A stretch of 64,000 bases of DNA from the NCBI GenBank assembly GCA_963573385.1, contig CAUYLG010022037.1, forward strand, positions 105,892-169,891. Direction: 5' to 3'. Positions 26,450 through 40,641 of this stretch are shown piece after piece. Position numbers and translations under genes: made by a program. The notes under the pieces were generated by a model, which saw only the letters and a list, made by a program, of their open reading frames with translations, was not told the DNA's origin and made no database searches. How positions within the stretch are numbered: position 1 is the first letter of the stretch; the number at the start of each line of letters is the position of its first letter. Origin of the DNA: Cacajao melanocephalus. Taxonomy: Eukaryota > Chordata > Mammalia > Primates > Pitheciidae.

Positions 26450-27811
26450 GACACTTTCTAAGATGAAAACACAACCAGTTCAAAGGCTAATGGTAAAGAC
26501 TTGGAACATAGATTTTTGACAATCTGGATATATAGCTGAATGGGCGCAGGTACCTTAATACATACACAGTGATGCTACTGAGAATGCACACACAGAAGTC
26601 AGCCTCAACCAGGTGAAGCACAGCCTCTTCCACCAAGGCAGATGGAAAAAAAAAAGACAGAGACTATTAGCACAAATACAGATAATTTGAGAAATATTAT
26701 TTTGACTAAAGTAGGAGATGAAGCCATCTACTGTGATTGATGGGGAAAGTTGAGGCACCCCACAAAAGCTTGAAATAATTGTTGAAAGAAATTAAGGAGA
26801 AAATAGGATGCCTGGAAAGCTTAGGATGAACTGCTGGTTTGCTAAAATATGTTATTTAAGAAATGGAGTAATACCTGACAATGACAACATTTACATATAA
26901 TCATGACTGGGGGTAACTGAATTGAGGAGATGAGAGAAACAGAAACTTTTAGCAATAGCAGGACAGCCCACAGGGGTGCTGAAATTGCTAAGAATGAAAG
27001 AAAAACTTGGCTGAAAAAAGTCTATTAACCTAGTTCCAAAGTATTCAATGAGAAAATAATATGACAAAATGGTAGATAATAGATGACCAGAAGCCATTAA
27101 CTGCAAGGAAAGAGGTGTTTTTAAATAAAGAGAGCAGTATATTTGGAATTGTCTCTGTTAGGTGAGGAAATCAGTCATTCTAAAGTAGTAGGGGTACAAA
27201 AGAAGGATGAGTCATTGTGCTGTTTTTGAGCGCAAAAGTGGTTTCCATGTATGAGTAGAATAAGTATACAGGACAGAAGATTTGTGTTGAAAAAGGGTTT
27301 GAGCCTGCAGAGTGAGAGAGTGTGGGAAAGCAGAGGAAGTAAAGCAAGGGAAAGAAAGTACAGAAGAGCATAGACAGAAAGAGAAGAAAATATAGAATCA
27401 AGGTACCTATACTCTGGGTAGTAAACACAGATAATAGAGATAGAAGAAATGGAAGAATTAACTGGCTTGATGATTTCCAGTGGGACTTGGTAAAAAAGTT
27501 GATTCTGTAAATGTGTAAGCAAGTGTAGATCCTATGAAGAGCCCAAAGCCAGATCATAACAGCTTGATAGGAAGGCTTTCAAGAGAACCTTGTATAAGCT
27601 CCAGATTTTCAGACACCATATCAAATCCCCTTGTGATTAGAAGAGGCATTTTTGTTTTATTACCAAATTATGTCACCATGTGCTCACTTAAATAATTTAA
27701 GCAGTTAGAATCTGTTAATTCTGCTAAAAAGTATAAACTGTGGTGACGTTAAAAGAATGTGAGAGGGAACTGTTAGGTAAAGCCCATGACAGTGTCCCAG
27801 AATACTGATTC

Positions 27812-27935
27812 TCAAGCTTTTATGTGCATAGGAATCACTCCTGAAAAATGTAATTTAGATTTACTAGTTCTGAGATTCTGTATGTCTGACAAGCTCCCAG
27901 ATAATGTGAATATTTGTGGTCCAGGGACATTTTGA
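27812..27935 (+). mobile_element. MER5-type hAT fossil
   Basis: TGATTCTCAAGCTTTTATGT, AGGAATCACTCCTGAAAA and AAGCTCCCAGATAATGTGAA follow the order of a MER5 element. Short and diverged. Confidence 0.6.
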
Positions 27936-29741
27936 TTACAAAGCTCCCCTAGAACTCAGTTTTTAAGTAAGTGCATTTTGTTAATTACGTGAATAAGACA
28001 CATGGTCAATATGCAGGGAAAAAATTATGCTTAGGTTTAAAAGTTCCATTTTTGAAAATATATGAAATTGAACTGATAATGGCCTATGATATGCTAATTG
28101 ACTAAAAGCACTTGAAAGGAGTAAAAGAAGAAATCAAGTGGAAAAAAAAAAAGGGGTTGGAAATATTTAGCCATTTTTAATGGAAGCCTAAAAATGGATT
28201 AACACCACTCAAGATCATGACATGGGCCTGCCATGAGTTCAAAATAACCTACATAAACTGACAGGTGAATTACTAAGAAAATCAAGTATGCCTAAACTGC
28301 ATTTCCATCATCATTACTATGTATTTCTCTGAAGGATTTTTAATACCTATACATTATATTTAGTCTGAAGGAAACATCTAGGTAAATCATTTCATGTCCT
28401 ATTTTAGAAGGCAATTAAGAATGATGTTGTTATTTCAGAAAATGAGAGTTCAAGTTGATAAAGGTGACTCACAAGGCATCAGAAAGCCACTTATAAAAGA
28501 CTGTACTTTTTTTTTTAGCACTTTTAATCTGTCCTGCTCACACTATTGATAAAATGCAAATAGTTTTTAGCTAACCGAATGATAACAGGAAATTTTAAAT
28601 TTTATAGTCCTGAAATACTGGAACTCAAATTTCCTGCCTGTTCCAAGCTGTTTTAAGATAAAGAAACAGACTCTCAGACAGAAAACTGTAAGAATCAGAT
28701 CAATAACAATTTTTAATTAGCTAATAAAATGCCAAAGGTGATTCATACTCTCAGTGATCAAATATGTAACGGGAACTTTCAAACTTATTTAGAGTTTAAT
28801 ATTTTCTAAATAATTTTCTATTACTCAGAGAATTTGCCTCAAAAATCATAGCAAAGGATATACCTTCAAATAAGTACGCTTTGTAAAAAGACATTTTACT
28901 AATTTTCTACTATTTATTATATCTTATCTTTCATTTTAATTTTAAAACTCAAACATCAGCAGTATAATCATATTTCCCATTTCTTGAAATTGTTTAGAAA
29001 AGTCTATTATAATGCTGACAACAGTAATATTTTATAAATCTAATAAGTAATTTAAAATAACTTTCCAATTTATAAATATTTAACTCTAAGAAGAACTGTT
29101 GACAAGATTGTCTCCCCTTCTTCAAGCAGCCTAAAAAATAGATTCTTTTTTCCAGAATATATATGTATATATTTTGTTCTCCAAAAGTTCCAACCGCAAT
29201 AGCAAACATTAGCTTGTAAGTGAGGTACTGTTGCATTTGTAAAAATACAATAGATTTTGAGCTTCGTGATTTGAATCCTGGAAAGATAAAGCAGAGCTAA
29301 TATACACATTTAGATGTGACCTTCCCATAGATAAAATTACTTTTCATTCATAATCATTGTTTCTTTAGCTTGCCCATTGTATTTACTTTGCCTGTTAGAA
29401 ATTCTTTTACAAACTGCTGCCAATCACAAAGAAAGATGCATGTTTTATAATTGTTGAAGTTGAAAATTCAAAGCCTTGACAATTTCCCTAAAGATGAAGC
29501 AGCTTATTCAAATTAATAAAACTCTGTATTTGTGAAGGTCAAAATTATAATATCTCAGAAGGGAATAACAACAGGGAAGCATCTGTTACCACATGTAAAT
29601 ACTGAGAAAGGCTGGACATCTTTTAGTTAAGGTAATACTTAAATATCTTATAATATAAGACAGAGACTGACAACTGTAAAGAATAACTCTTTGATAATAG
29701 TGAGAATATAAACAAAGTCCTAAGTATGGTATTTATTATAT

Positions 29742-29782
29742 TATTCTATTCTATTTTACTCTATTCTACTCTATACTATTCC
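29742..29782. repeat. TTCTA-type pentamer repeat
   Basis: TATTCTATTCTATTTTACTC followed by TATTCTACTCTATACTATTC. Imperfect tandem pentamers. Confidence 0.8.
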
Positions 29783-30115
29783 GCAAGCTTGCTAAGGCCT
29801 AGCCTTGAGGTAACTGAACAATATATGAAAGAAATCAATATGAATTCATGTTATACAATTGTTAATTTACAGTTAAATAATATGTAAGTTGAAGCAAGTT
29901 TATGAAACACATTCCTGGTCACAGAATAATCCAGAAAGATTTTTCTAGGCTAAACTTTGATTTTGCTTGCTATCTAAACTATATTTTAAAGATATATTAA
30001 ACAGCATTTTATCATATTGCATTAATTCTATCAACTAGTAGAATCACGGATAACAAAACATGGAGTTTACAAGTAGCACAAAATAAGTACACATATTAAA
30101 AAAAGCATAACCTAC

Positions 30116-30239
30116 ATTGACTTTTTCTTTTAGGTCTGAGAAGTTGCCTTCCTTTCGGTAGATTGCAAATTCAGGACTCTGCAACACAGCTTCTGAGCGA
30201 GTAATCCAACTGTGAAGTTCAGTTATATCAACATCCAAC
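30116..30239 (-). CDS. DMD: Dystrophin exon 18 (end of hinge 2, start of spectrin repeat 4)
   Basis: Coding exon of 124 bp. The first base completes the Arg codon split with exon 17, then it reads LDVDITELHSWITRSEAVL and continues to KEKVN, ending in phase 0. This is the first helix of spectrin-like repeat 4, recognisable from the conserved LHSWI tryptophan pattern. The acceptor is ctctcttag before 30239. The donor is AAT|GTAGGT after 30116, with T at the last exon base and G at intron +4, so it departs from consensus at two positions. Residue about 750 is Tyr (EFAIYRKEG) where human has Phe as I remember it. Both splice junctions are in register with exons 17 and 19, so the exon is intact. 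Confidence 0.97.
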
Positions 30240-30619
30240 CTAAGAGAGTAAAAAGTAAAGGTCATTATTCTTGATTATCTCTTTCTTTTATATAGAAAAA
30301 GCAATTTATCCACATTTGTCACTCTTTTCTCAATCTGAGACTCCTGCCTGATGCCTCTATTAATATTAATAGCATCACTATTTTGCCCATTAGGTAGACT
30401 CAAATTTGGAGTCAGCTTTGATCTAGAGTCTTATGATCATGGAGGTCATTTTATTTACCTCAATGTAAAAAATCACTTCTATATCTCCTATAAGCTATTA
30501 CCCAGCCTCTGCTTGAATGTTTGCACTATTCAAAAAATTACTACTTCCCAAGATGATCTTTTATTTTTGGAAAGTATTTATGAGAAAAAAACAATTCCTA
30601 TTGGTGGTCCCCATTGAAC

Positions 30620-31080
30620 CACATGCCTGATATTCATGCCCTTCTGTAGTCTCCAATCATATTGCCTTTGGGTTTGGCTATGTGACTTTCTATTGCAAGT
30701 GGGACAATAGTAAAGAGTATTGCAAGTGAGGTGTTGATAAGGGCTTGCACATAAGAGCCTGACTTTTTAGAGCACACATTCTGAGAAGGCAACATTAAAT
30801 AAGAAGTGCAATGATCTTGAGGTGATCATGGTTCTAAAGAAGCTTGTTCTATCTATGTGAAGAGGTCACATGAAGAAGCATGGGGCACCAGGCATGCAAA
30901 TAAAGCCTTCTGTGACCCATCTCAATGCCAGCTGAAGACAGACAGATGAGTGCTCCAGTTGATGCCACATAGAGAAAAGAAATGCCCAAGTTGCAGAATT
31001 ATAAAAAAAATATAAATAAGTGCTGTTTTAAACCACTACATTTTGGTGTGAGTTGTCATGCTGCAATAAATATCAGATCA
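30620..31080 (+). repeat. Degraded MLT1-like repeat
   Basis: GAAGAGGTCACATGAAGAAG, CAGCTGAAGACAGACAGATG and the closing GCTGTTTTAAACCACTACAT ... GTCATGCTGCAATAAATATC resemble the 3' part of an old MaLR LTR. Strongly diverged; limits approximate. Confidence 0.5.
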
Positions 31081-31184
31081 CCTATCCTGTTATTTTCAAA
31101 CCTTCTTTTTTATGCAGAGATCTTTGGAGTCACCAGGGATAAACTATTCACTCTAATCGGGTGATTTAGGTATGGAAGAACCAA

Positions 31185-31470
31185 AATATGGAATCAACCC
31201 AAGTGTCTGATAGAACAGTATTAAACCTTTAAGAATATGAATATCCTTTCATTTGCAACAACATATATGAACCTGGAGGAGATTTTGTTAAGTGAAATAA
31301 ATCAGGTATAGAAAGACAAATACCACATGATCTCACTTACATGTGGAATCTAAAAAAAAATCAAAGAAACAGATGACAATGTTAGTTTCCAGGAGCTGGT
31401 GAAGGTGGAGAGTAGTTGGAACGATATTGGCTAAAGTATACAAAATTATAAATATTTGAAATCAGTTCTT
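31185..31470 (+). mobile_element. L1M ORF2 end/3' UTR fragment
   Basis: The words GGAATCAACCCAAGTGTCTG, AACCTGGAGGAGATTTTGTT, AAGTGAAATAAATCAGG and ACATGATCTCACTTACATGT follow the order of the end of L1 ORF2 and the start of its 3' UTR. Short, degraded and 5'-truncated. Confidence 0.8.
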
Positions 31471-32559
31471 CAGATCCATCAGTAGATACCTGATCATCAG
31501 CCTACCCTATGCTTAGTTACTTCAGTGGCTATTCTACGGTTTGTTGGTATCTTGGTTTCCTTAAATTTGGTACTTAAAGGGAATGTATTAGTAGTATGCA
31601 GTATAAATAGGGAAGAATAGACAATTATCTTTTTGGTTTATAATACTTTCATTGATACAGCCCACGGTTTTAATAAGTATTTTCACTTCAATATTAGATT
31701 TTCAACTCACATTGCAATTCAATTGAGTTAAAACTTATAGGATATTTTCACATAAACTATCAATAAGGCGGTTATATCACAACCTAATTACTAACACAAA
31801 CTTATGAGCTGATTTATTGAACTCAAATTTTGGGACTTTGAATCATATAAACTTGTTAGAATTTTTCACATTAGTTGCAGGCTACTGTTTTTAAAATTAG
31901 ACAGATACAGAACTTCATGGAATGCAAAATCCTTACAAAAACATATTCTCATTTTACATTCTTACAAAATTATTTTGTTAGGTATTACCAATTCCAACTG
32001 CCCATAGGATGAGATAGAGCTTCAGAGAAATTAAATTAATTGACCTCAGTACCATGGGTCAGGAACTTAATTTATCTAGTTCACCAATATATCCTTCCAC
32101 ATCAAAAAAAGAATAGTTCATAAAATATAGGTTGAGTTGTTATTTATCAAGGCTATCCAACTTGAAGAGACTAGGGATCTTGATTCCTCTAAATCCCATG
32201 TCATTGAATGTCAATAATTTCCTTGTGCTTACATTACAAATGTTTATAGATTTTTATTGTGTCATATATGATTTTTAGCTTTCCATTTTTTATCCACAAG
32301 TTTGATTATCAGGTTCCTATTCCTTCATTCACAATGTTGATTAAAATATAGAGTACAATTATATGCTGTAAAAATCTTTTTCTCACATTCTCTTCAGTGA
32401 TGTTAACTCATTAAATAAATATTTTCCTACTGTGGTCATTTGGTTGCCTACCTAAACCAGTGAATTATATTTCAATAATCATTTATGCATATTTATCATC
32501 AGAATGTCTTAAAACATTTTTATTTGAGTTCTGGCCCAACATAAAATTTCCTGTGTCTC

Positions 32560-32935
32560 TCAACCTGCAAGCATCTACAAGCAACTCATTGTCTGTCCAG
32601 TATATTGGACAAAGAGTCCTGGAATGTTAATACTTCAGGGGTAATCCTTAACCAGTGAGAGCTTAGAATTGGTAAATATTCCAGCTCCTTTGCCTTTCAG
32701 TTGGACAACCCTGAAGTATGATACACACAGTGTCTCAAAGAGTTCCCTGCGTGAGTGAGCCCCAGTTGCTTCCAGCAATAACCTGATCCCTATATGCGTG
32801 CCATCCTTTATTGGATGCTTTATTTTTCTTATCTCACTTCCCTACTTTGATTCCTGGGAGTATTTTCCAAATAAACTTCTTGCACCTAAATCCCCTTCAG
32901 ATCTACTCTTCGGGTAACCCAAACTAAGGCAGTAA
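32560..32935 (+). repeat. LTR-like interspersed repeat, unassigned
   Basis: GAGCCCCAGTTGCTTCCAGC, CTGATCCCTATATGCGTGCC, CAAATAAACTTCTTGCACCT and GGGTAACCCAAACTAAGGCA are phrases I know from a mammalian repeat with an LTR-like polyadenylation signal. The family name is not certain. Confidence 0.5.
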
Positions 32936-33343
32936 TCAACAGCCTCAAATGAACCCAGCTTCCTGTCATACTTTTGCTTTTCAACTTGGGCTCGGAGTCT
33001 CCACAGGAACTATTTAAAATGTTTTTTTCAAACTCTGGCCCATTCTCTTTCTGAAGCTCTCTCAACAGATGATCTTGTTCTCTACCTTACAGAAACAAGT
33101 GCAATTATCAGAGTAGAACTTCTTTCATTTCCTATTTGCAAACACCATCAGACCCGCACGTGCAGCCACCGTTCTCATTCCCTTCTCTACATTTGAGTGA
33201 GTTTCTCTTCTTTTAATTAAAGTCATTCCCACTACCTATATTTTGGACTTTATTCTCTTACTTTGCTCAAACATCTGAGTCCATCCATTTTCAAGTATCT
33301 ATTTATTATAAATTCAGCCTCTCCCTCTCAAGTGCATTCTTCA

Positions 33344-33717
33344 TGATGTGGTTTGGCTCTGTGTCCCCACCCAAATCTCATGTTGAACTATAATCCCCAG
33401 TGTTGGGGGAGGGTACTGGTAGGGGATGATTGGAACATGCAGGCGGATTTCCTCCTTGCTGTTCTCTTTATATTGACTGGGTTCTCATGAGATCTGGTCG
33501 TTAGAAAGTGTGTAGCACTTCCCCTTTCACTCTCTTTCTTCTGCTCTATCATAGTAAGAAGTGTTTGCTTCCCCTTTACCTTCTACCATGATTGTAAGTT
33601 TCCTGAGGCCTCCCAGGCATGCTTCTTGGGCAGAACTATGAGTCAATCAAATCTTTTCCTCATAAATTACCCAGTCTCAGGTAATTCTTTATAGCAGTGT
33701 GAAATCAGAATAAAACA
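33344..33717 (+). mobile_element. MST/THE1-type MaLR solo LTR
   Basis: TGATGTGGTTTGGCTCTGTG, CACCCAAATCTCATGTTGAA, CTTTCCTCATAAATTACCCA and GTGAAATCAGAATAAAACA run the full length of an MST/THE1 LTR. Flanking five bases CTTCA and CATCA match in four of five positions, as expected for an old 5-bp target-site duplication. No internal region. Confidence 0.9.
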
Positions 33718-34449
33718 CATCATATGGAAATTTAAACCACAGTTTATTGACACCTATTCATCAACCCTTTCTTGGTCCCCCATACTCCTATCCTTTTTCT
33801 TATCTTCTACAAAGGCAACCAAGAGTTGTCCAGTTTATTCAGTATATTCCCAACTTTCCATTTTAGTCTTTAATCCACCCAGCATTGTTTCTTAATAAAA
33901 ACACTTCTTGATAAAGCTATCATGTCAATGAACCAAATGCAAAGTTTCACTTTCTTGCTATCTAGTAACAGTTAACACTGTTGACCATACTATCCTTTTG
34001 AAATTTTTCTTCCTTTGGCTTCATGACGCCACTCTATTCTGATTTGTCTTCTATTTCTATGATCATTGGTAATTTTTTCTTTGCAGGTCCATCTTCCTTT
34101 ACCCTATCATTATGTAATAGAGTTCAAGACCTAGTTCATTATCAATCATCTTCTGCTCTACTGTATTATCCTCTCTCACCAGACATCATATCAGTGATCA
34201 CGCCTTGAATTACAATCTGTTTATCAATGATTCTGATATGTATACCTCTAATTCAGGCATTTCTTCTGAATTGCACAGCTATCTAACCATCTGCCTATTG
34301 GATGTCTCCACTTACATTCTGCAAAATCTCCTTAAACATTAGATGCCAATATTTAATGTTTGCTCTTCTCTCCAAAGCTAGTATTCTACCAGTATTTCCC
34401 AGATCAGTAGTTGGCATCACCATCCCTCATATCTGATATTTTCATCTCT

Positions 34450-34800
34450 GCTATGGTGACTGAAGTTTGTGCCCCCTAAAAGTTCGTATATTGAAGTCTA
34501 ATTTCCAATGTGATGGTATTAAAAGATGGGGCATTTTGGAGGTGATTAGGTCAAGACGGTAGGACCCTCATGATATTAGAGCCCTTAAAATGATCTGAAG
34601 AGATCAGCGTTCCCTTTCACCATGTGAGGGCACAGTGTGAGGGCACTATCTATGAACCAGAAAGTCTGCCCTTACAAGACACTAAATCTGCTGCTTCCTT
34701 GATATTGGACTTTCAAAACTCCAGAACTGGCAGAAATACATTTCTGTGGTTTATAAGCTACCCAGATTATGGTATTTCGTTACAGCAAAGCAACTGAAAC
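34450..34800 (+). mobile_element. MLT1 LTR
   Basis: CTATGGTGACTGAAGTTTGT, CCAATGTGATGGTATTAAAA, CACCATGTGAGGGCACAGTG, AAACTCCAGAACTGGCAGAA and GTATTTCGTTACAGCAAAGC follow the MLT1 consensus order. It carries a small local duplication (GTGAGGGCAC twice near 34625). Antisense to DMD. Confidence 0.87.
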
Positions 34801-35036
34801 ACTCTCTCTTCTTTCCCATGTTTACTGTATTGCAAAGTCTAATCCGTCACACACACGTTCTCTGTCTCGTGAATATGTATGCTTCTTCCTGTCTCCATAG
34901 CCAGAACCCAAATTTGTGTTGCCATTAAATGTGACCAAAAATACTGCAATAGCTTTTCACTTGGCCTCTTGGCAATATTTATGGAACACTCTAATCTATT
35001 TTATATACTACTGGAAAAAATATCATTTCTATCTGT

Positions 35037-35210
35037 TTTAATTGATGCGTAATAGAGGTACTTAGTTTGAGGGTACATGTGATAATATAACACATCTGTA
35101 TAATATGTAAAGATCAAATCAGTGTACTTGGGATGTCTATCATATTAAATATTTGTCTATGCTAGAAACATTCAAATTATTTTCTCTAGCTACTTTGAAA
35201 TATAGAATAG
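35037..35210 (+). mobile_element. L1M 3' UTR fragment
   Basis: GAGGGTACATGTGATAATAT, AAAGATCAAATCAGTGTA and AGCTACTTTGAAATATA match the order of a known L1M 3' UTR segment. Short and diverged, so the subfamily is not assigned. Confidence 0.65.
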
Positions 35211-35833
35211 TAAAAACATAGCTGATTATGTTACCTTCATTTGTAAAACCACTTAAAGACTTTCTCATTTTTCTTACGATAAAGAATAGAATTTCAATGT
35301 GATTCTTTATAATCTGGCCTTCACAGACCTCTTAACTGTATCTTCTACTTTGTCCTTTATTCAAGGAGTTATAGAAACAAATTTCCCTTCATGTTTTCTA
35401 AAGTAATCCAGAACTATTCTTTTATTATTGTTCCTCCATTAAAGTAAAATCCTTCACTGACTCTTCTATAAATATTTTGAAAATTTGGTCGTTAGTATAA
35501 TGCATTTGGACCACATTGGTAAAATTTATTTGTCGGACCTACTTATACATTAAATACCCTCTGACTCATAAATGTGAGATGGGAATATCCATCAATGAGT
35601 CTCAAATTCAGCCTTTAAACTTAATCTTTCTAGTCTCACCCTCTTTTGATTAAAATATCACTAGGAAAGATTGCTCACTTCCACTTATAGGTCCATGAAA
35701 CTCAAACATGGCTCAAGGTACTAGGCTGGCATCACAGCTAAAAGAAATCTGTTAAAGCCTTTGTTGGAAAAAGATTTCTGCTAGGCCTAGAATTGACATT
35801 GGCCTTGTTTGCACACTGTAGGGACTCAGATAA

Positions 35834-36345
35834 TGATACCCGAAAGTATGGCACCTTGGCACGTGGAAACTTTGAACTAAAGAACATGGGAAGGCCTCAG
35901 AAGCAGCCTCAGAACCAAAGTCTCTCTGACCTCCTCCTGCCCTCCTGTCTGTAACTCCACATTCTTCCCCAAAGTGAGTCATAGTCTAAAACCCTCTCCT
36001 CCAAAGCCAGTCATAAAAACCAGAATTATAACCCTGTATTTCCCCCACCTTTCTGTCTAGAACCTAGCCATAAAAAATTCTCTGACATACTTTTGTTTTA
36101 TAGTAGGTCATAAGACTCTCATTCAAGTGAGGTCCTACTCCGTGTCTAGGAGGAAGGAATTATACACAGACAGGCCTGGCTGGTTTTTCCACTCAGTCTA
36201 TTAATATTAGATCATTTCCTTTTTATCCAATCACATGTCTACATGCTTGTCTACTCTTTATCAAATTTAAGCATAAAAATAAACAGTTTTCCTCTGGGTC
36301 AATGAGTCTTCATTTCTGAAGGCTCCCATGTAACCTAAAGCTTTT
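35834..36345 (+). mobile_element. LTR-like sequence, probably ERV1 class
   Basis: Starts TGATACCCGAAAGTATGGCA, is rich in CTCC/CCAAAGCCAGTCATAAAA phrases and has AATAAACAGTTTTCC near its end, the arrangement of a gammaretrovirus-type (ERV1) solo LTR with a polyadenylation signal. I recognise the type but cannot name the family, and the 3' border is uncertain. No viral genes are nearby. Confidence 0.6.
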
Positions 36346-38496
36346 ATTAGAAAAATATCTTATACTTTTCTCTTGTTAAACTATTTTTTGTTATGGGAAT
36401 GTCTGCCATGACCTGTATGATACGGAGGAAAGGGATCATAGCCTTTCTGCTGCTATAACATGTTGATGTAACTGTTATACCACCACCTTCAAGTCATTAC
36501 AGAAAAAAAAGTTTTTATTTTTTTTTTTTTGGTTTGAAAGTAAATAATTTTCATTCAAAAACAAATCTTATAATACTTTTATATGTGTATATTCCTGAAA
36601 AATGCGAAATTGTATGTTTCCTTTTAAAATGGTCAAATGTCTCCCTTTTCCCCTTCATAAAGTATATACTAAGTGCTTAGTATGTGCCAGACATGATATT
36701 AACTCCATAAAGAACAGAGATGAGAATGCATTAGTCCACATTATGAAATAGTTTGGTTTAGTGAAGCATTCGTTTGACAAAATAAAAATGGCTTAGACAA
36801 ATAACTGGGGCTCAGCTCACACTGGTCTTCTTAAAAGGATAATCAAAAAACACCTTCCTATAAATTAGGATTAAATCAGCTTCTAGCCTAGAGGCTCTGC
36901 CAAGTATATTGGTTATCTGCACACAATGAAGGCTTTGTGGAATCAACACCATGGTAACTGTCCGTTTGCTTCTCTGTCTGTGAAGATTTTAAGGGAGGCC
37001 TGGACACCAGTTGGCACGGAGTTCTGATAATTCAAATCAATTCAAACGACAGGATGTGAATTTCTACAAAGAGGTCTTTTCTCATTCAATTTGTTTGTCT
37101 GATTTTATAAATTTGTAAAGGGATTGCATACAGTGCTTGAACTTCCCTTTTACACAAGGATCGTAGGGAGAGTGATTACACTCTTTTTTTCATTTACAGA
37201 TTTTTAAGAAGGCAATTTCAAATTTTGCTAGGGCAGTTGTGAAGAGAGTGTTTTGACTAGGGAAAATAATCTATTCATAAGCACAGAGATTAATATGTTA
37301 CGCTTTCTTTCTGAAATGGAACAAAGAAACATATCAATGAGTTTGGACTCTTCTCAACTGTTGCAGCTTCTTTCTTTTTTTTCCTGTAATTATTATGACA
37401 TCTTGATTTCTTGGGAAGTAAGTGGAAACTAAACTCAATTCTTACATGATTCAAGCTCTGAGCTATTTCTAACCTAATCTTATTTTTACATTTATTTTAT
37501 GTTGCTTCCATTTGGGCTTATTCCTTCAAACATCTCTGATTTCCTTACTAAAACTCTTTTTGTCCAAACATAATATGCAGTCAGCCTAGACTCTAATACT
37601 TAACATGTACGACCATCTCTTAGAGTTCTGGGAGTTAACTGTCAGCTACTAGCATTGTTTTCTCTCCAATATTCTGCCAGTGGATAGCCTCATCTCTTTA
37701 TGCCAGCAGTGAGGATGGAAGGGTGAAGAGGAAGCAGAGGCAGGGTTTCAAAGGCCTCCCATATACTCCCCCTGAGTGCCAATGGCCAACATCCAATGCT
37801 TACGCTCAGTGACATTTTCAGTGCACAATGAACGCAGTCTCCTTCCTGGAGCCTACTCAGTTCCTGGCTTCCAAGAAGCAATTGCACATTTATTTTGTTC
37901 CTTATCAATTTAGCAACTATTGCTTCATCACTTTCTGTGGTTTGTCCTGTGGTTTTCATGTATTTCACTGCTACTGAATATTCTTCAGATATCTTCACTG
38001 AGATGCATGGCAAATGAACAGACTCCTCTGACTGAAATATCTTCATGCCTATAAATTGAATGCTATTCTTCCCAGTGCTTTGCAGATGGCATTTTCTACT
38101 GTACTTTGTACTACCTGCATGAGACTGGGTATTTAATCACCAACGAAATATATCATTCAGATGTAACTCAGTTACCTTCTTTAAAACCCTCAAAGAAAAC
38201 ACTGAAGACTTATTTTCAATACCATATTCAATCTTGAATTCTGTGCATGTATTTTTCCTTCTTCATAAAATCACTCATTTCTAATAATACTTTTTTCTCC
38301 ACTTTAAAAACTCAGATAAAACCATTGTTATTGAACTTATATATCATAAGTTGCTCATAATGGTCCTCTACAGCCTGCTAATATGTTCTTTAGTGCTTAC
38401 TTATCTTACTTTCCTCACATACTTAACTCTGTACTTAATGTACTTCTGTATGTTATCACAGACTCTATCCCTGAAATGCAGTCTAACTTTATCTAG

Positions 38497-38811
<315 letters not shown>

Positions 38812-40641
38812 AAAATCTCCTGTAGCTAATTAAAAAAATGACTTCCTATTCTGTTCACAAAATGATAATTTTTTCTGTAATTATTTTGTTCTCTATTCTT
38901 CAAGTATATTTTAAAACCTCAACTTATTATTTACGATTAGCAGTGAAGTGATAATTTTTTCTCCTTTGCAAATACACTCATCAGAAACCCCTGAAATTAA
39001 AGCTTGTGAAGTCCATTGTGCCGTCTTTGATTTTTTTCTTTTTCTTTTCTGCATATGTGTATTACTAAACCAAGATAGTTTTTCAAAAAGACCTTCCATT
39101 TTTTTGCAAGTTTCAAAATATCTAAAGCATGGGGCATATATAACCAAATATTCAGATAGTGACAATTTTTCTCAGTATTGTATTGCACAAACAGACTCAA
39201 TCTCATCCAGTTGAATTTCCCATAAAAATGATGTAAATTAAGTTACTTACATCCCCTATGGTAAATATCAGGAGATACCTATGTGTATATAAATCTTTAA
39301 AGTAAATTTAAAGGCACAAAGACATAAAAACAGCTCAAAGAACTAGAGAAACGTTTGGCATTTAAGTTGTCAATTTTGAACTGTGAATAGTAAAACATTA
39401 CATGGAATTAGTGCTACGTAACTGTGCTAATTATGTCAGAAGAGCCTCCTGAGGCGCACTGACTGTGTTCTGTTAATTTTCTTTACAGTGACTGCCACAT
39501 AAAGTATTAAACTAAGAGGACACATTTACATAAATTTTAATTCGGTCACTTTCAATATACTATTTCGAACTCATCATTTACAAATGTATAAACTCTGAAA
39601 GTGGAAATCCTCCAAGCTCCCAGACTTAACTAATTTGATTAGTTAACTAGGTTTATGAATGGCCATTTTACATTTTTAAACATCTTGGCATGTAGAATTT
39701 CATAAAAACTTATGAGCCTCATCCTTAGAAACCTAAAAGGAAAACGCTGATGTCTGTGAAATACATTAACCGTTATACAGTCCCAGGGCTCTAGGCCTAG
39801 ACCAGATAATTTATCAAACCAATTTTAATATACATTTTAATTAGCTAGGAAGCAAGTTTCAATATTAATAGGAACAAAACTATAATCATTTTATTGGTAT
39901 TAACATAAGGAAGAAATACTTTTGGAGCTAAGGTAAGATTTTTCAACTTTGCTGAATTTTTTAAAATTATCTTTCTTCTTCAGAGTTTCAGAAAGTGAGA
40001 AGATATTTTAATTCCCTATTGCCATACAGGTACTCTCCTGACCCTGGATCCCCAAATATTTGAAGATGAACTGCTATTCATCTTCCAAGACTCAGTTTAA
40101 GATACACATCATCTGTGAAGGTTTTCTTGATCAACCTCTCTCTACTCTTCCCCTTTCAACTTTCCTTCTGGGAAAACTTGTCCCTCTCTGCTTGTTTCCA
40201 CATGGCATTTGCTTTTAAAAAAATTGAATAATATAATACAAATTAAATCTGCATCAAGTAGGTCTTATAAAAATATCAAATTAAATTCAGTATGAATCCT
40301 ATTAGTTCTAAAAATATTTTTAGGACTCTGAGATGCATTGATTACATGGTAATTATTATATTTTTATAATTACAGATTAATAAAGGGGAAATCCTATTTA
40401 ACCAAAAGAAAACAAGCTAATATTTAGATAAATAGCCCCTCTCCAAATCAAGATAGTTTGTATACACACACGCAACACATACACGTATGTGTTTGTATAG
40501 TATGTGTCTTCGTCTGTGGAAGTGGGGAAGATAGGGCCACATGACAGTCTTTTATTTTGTAATACGTGTGATACATGTGTATGTTTAAATGTGCTTTAAA
40601 TGTTAAGTAAATGCGGTACATTTATAAATATACTGAACTGA

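Noticed and set aside
27175..27557. Two overlapping 115-125 codon minus-strand frames rich in Leu and Ser
   Set aside because: They are the reverse of a purine-rich stretch, which yields Leu/Ser/Phe-rich chance frames with no domain.
36501..36531. A-run followed by T-run as a possible hairpin element
   Set aside because: Simple homopolymers near each other; no transposon ends or duplication.
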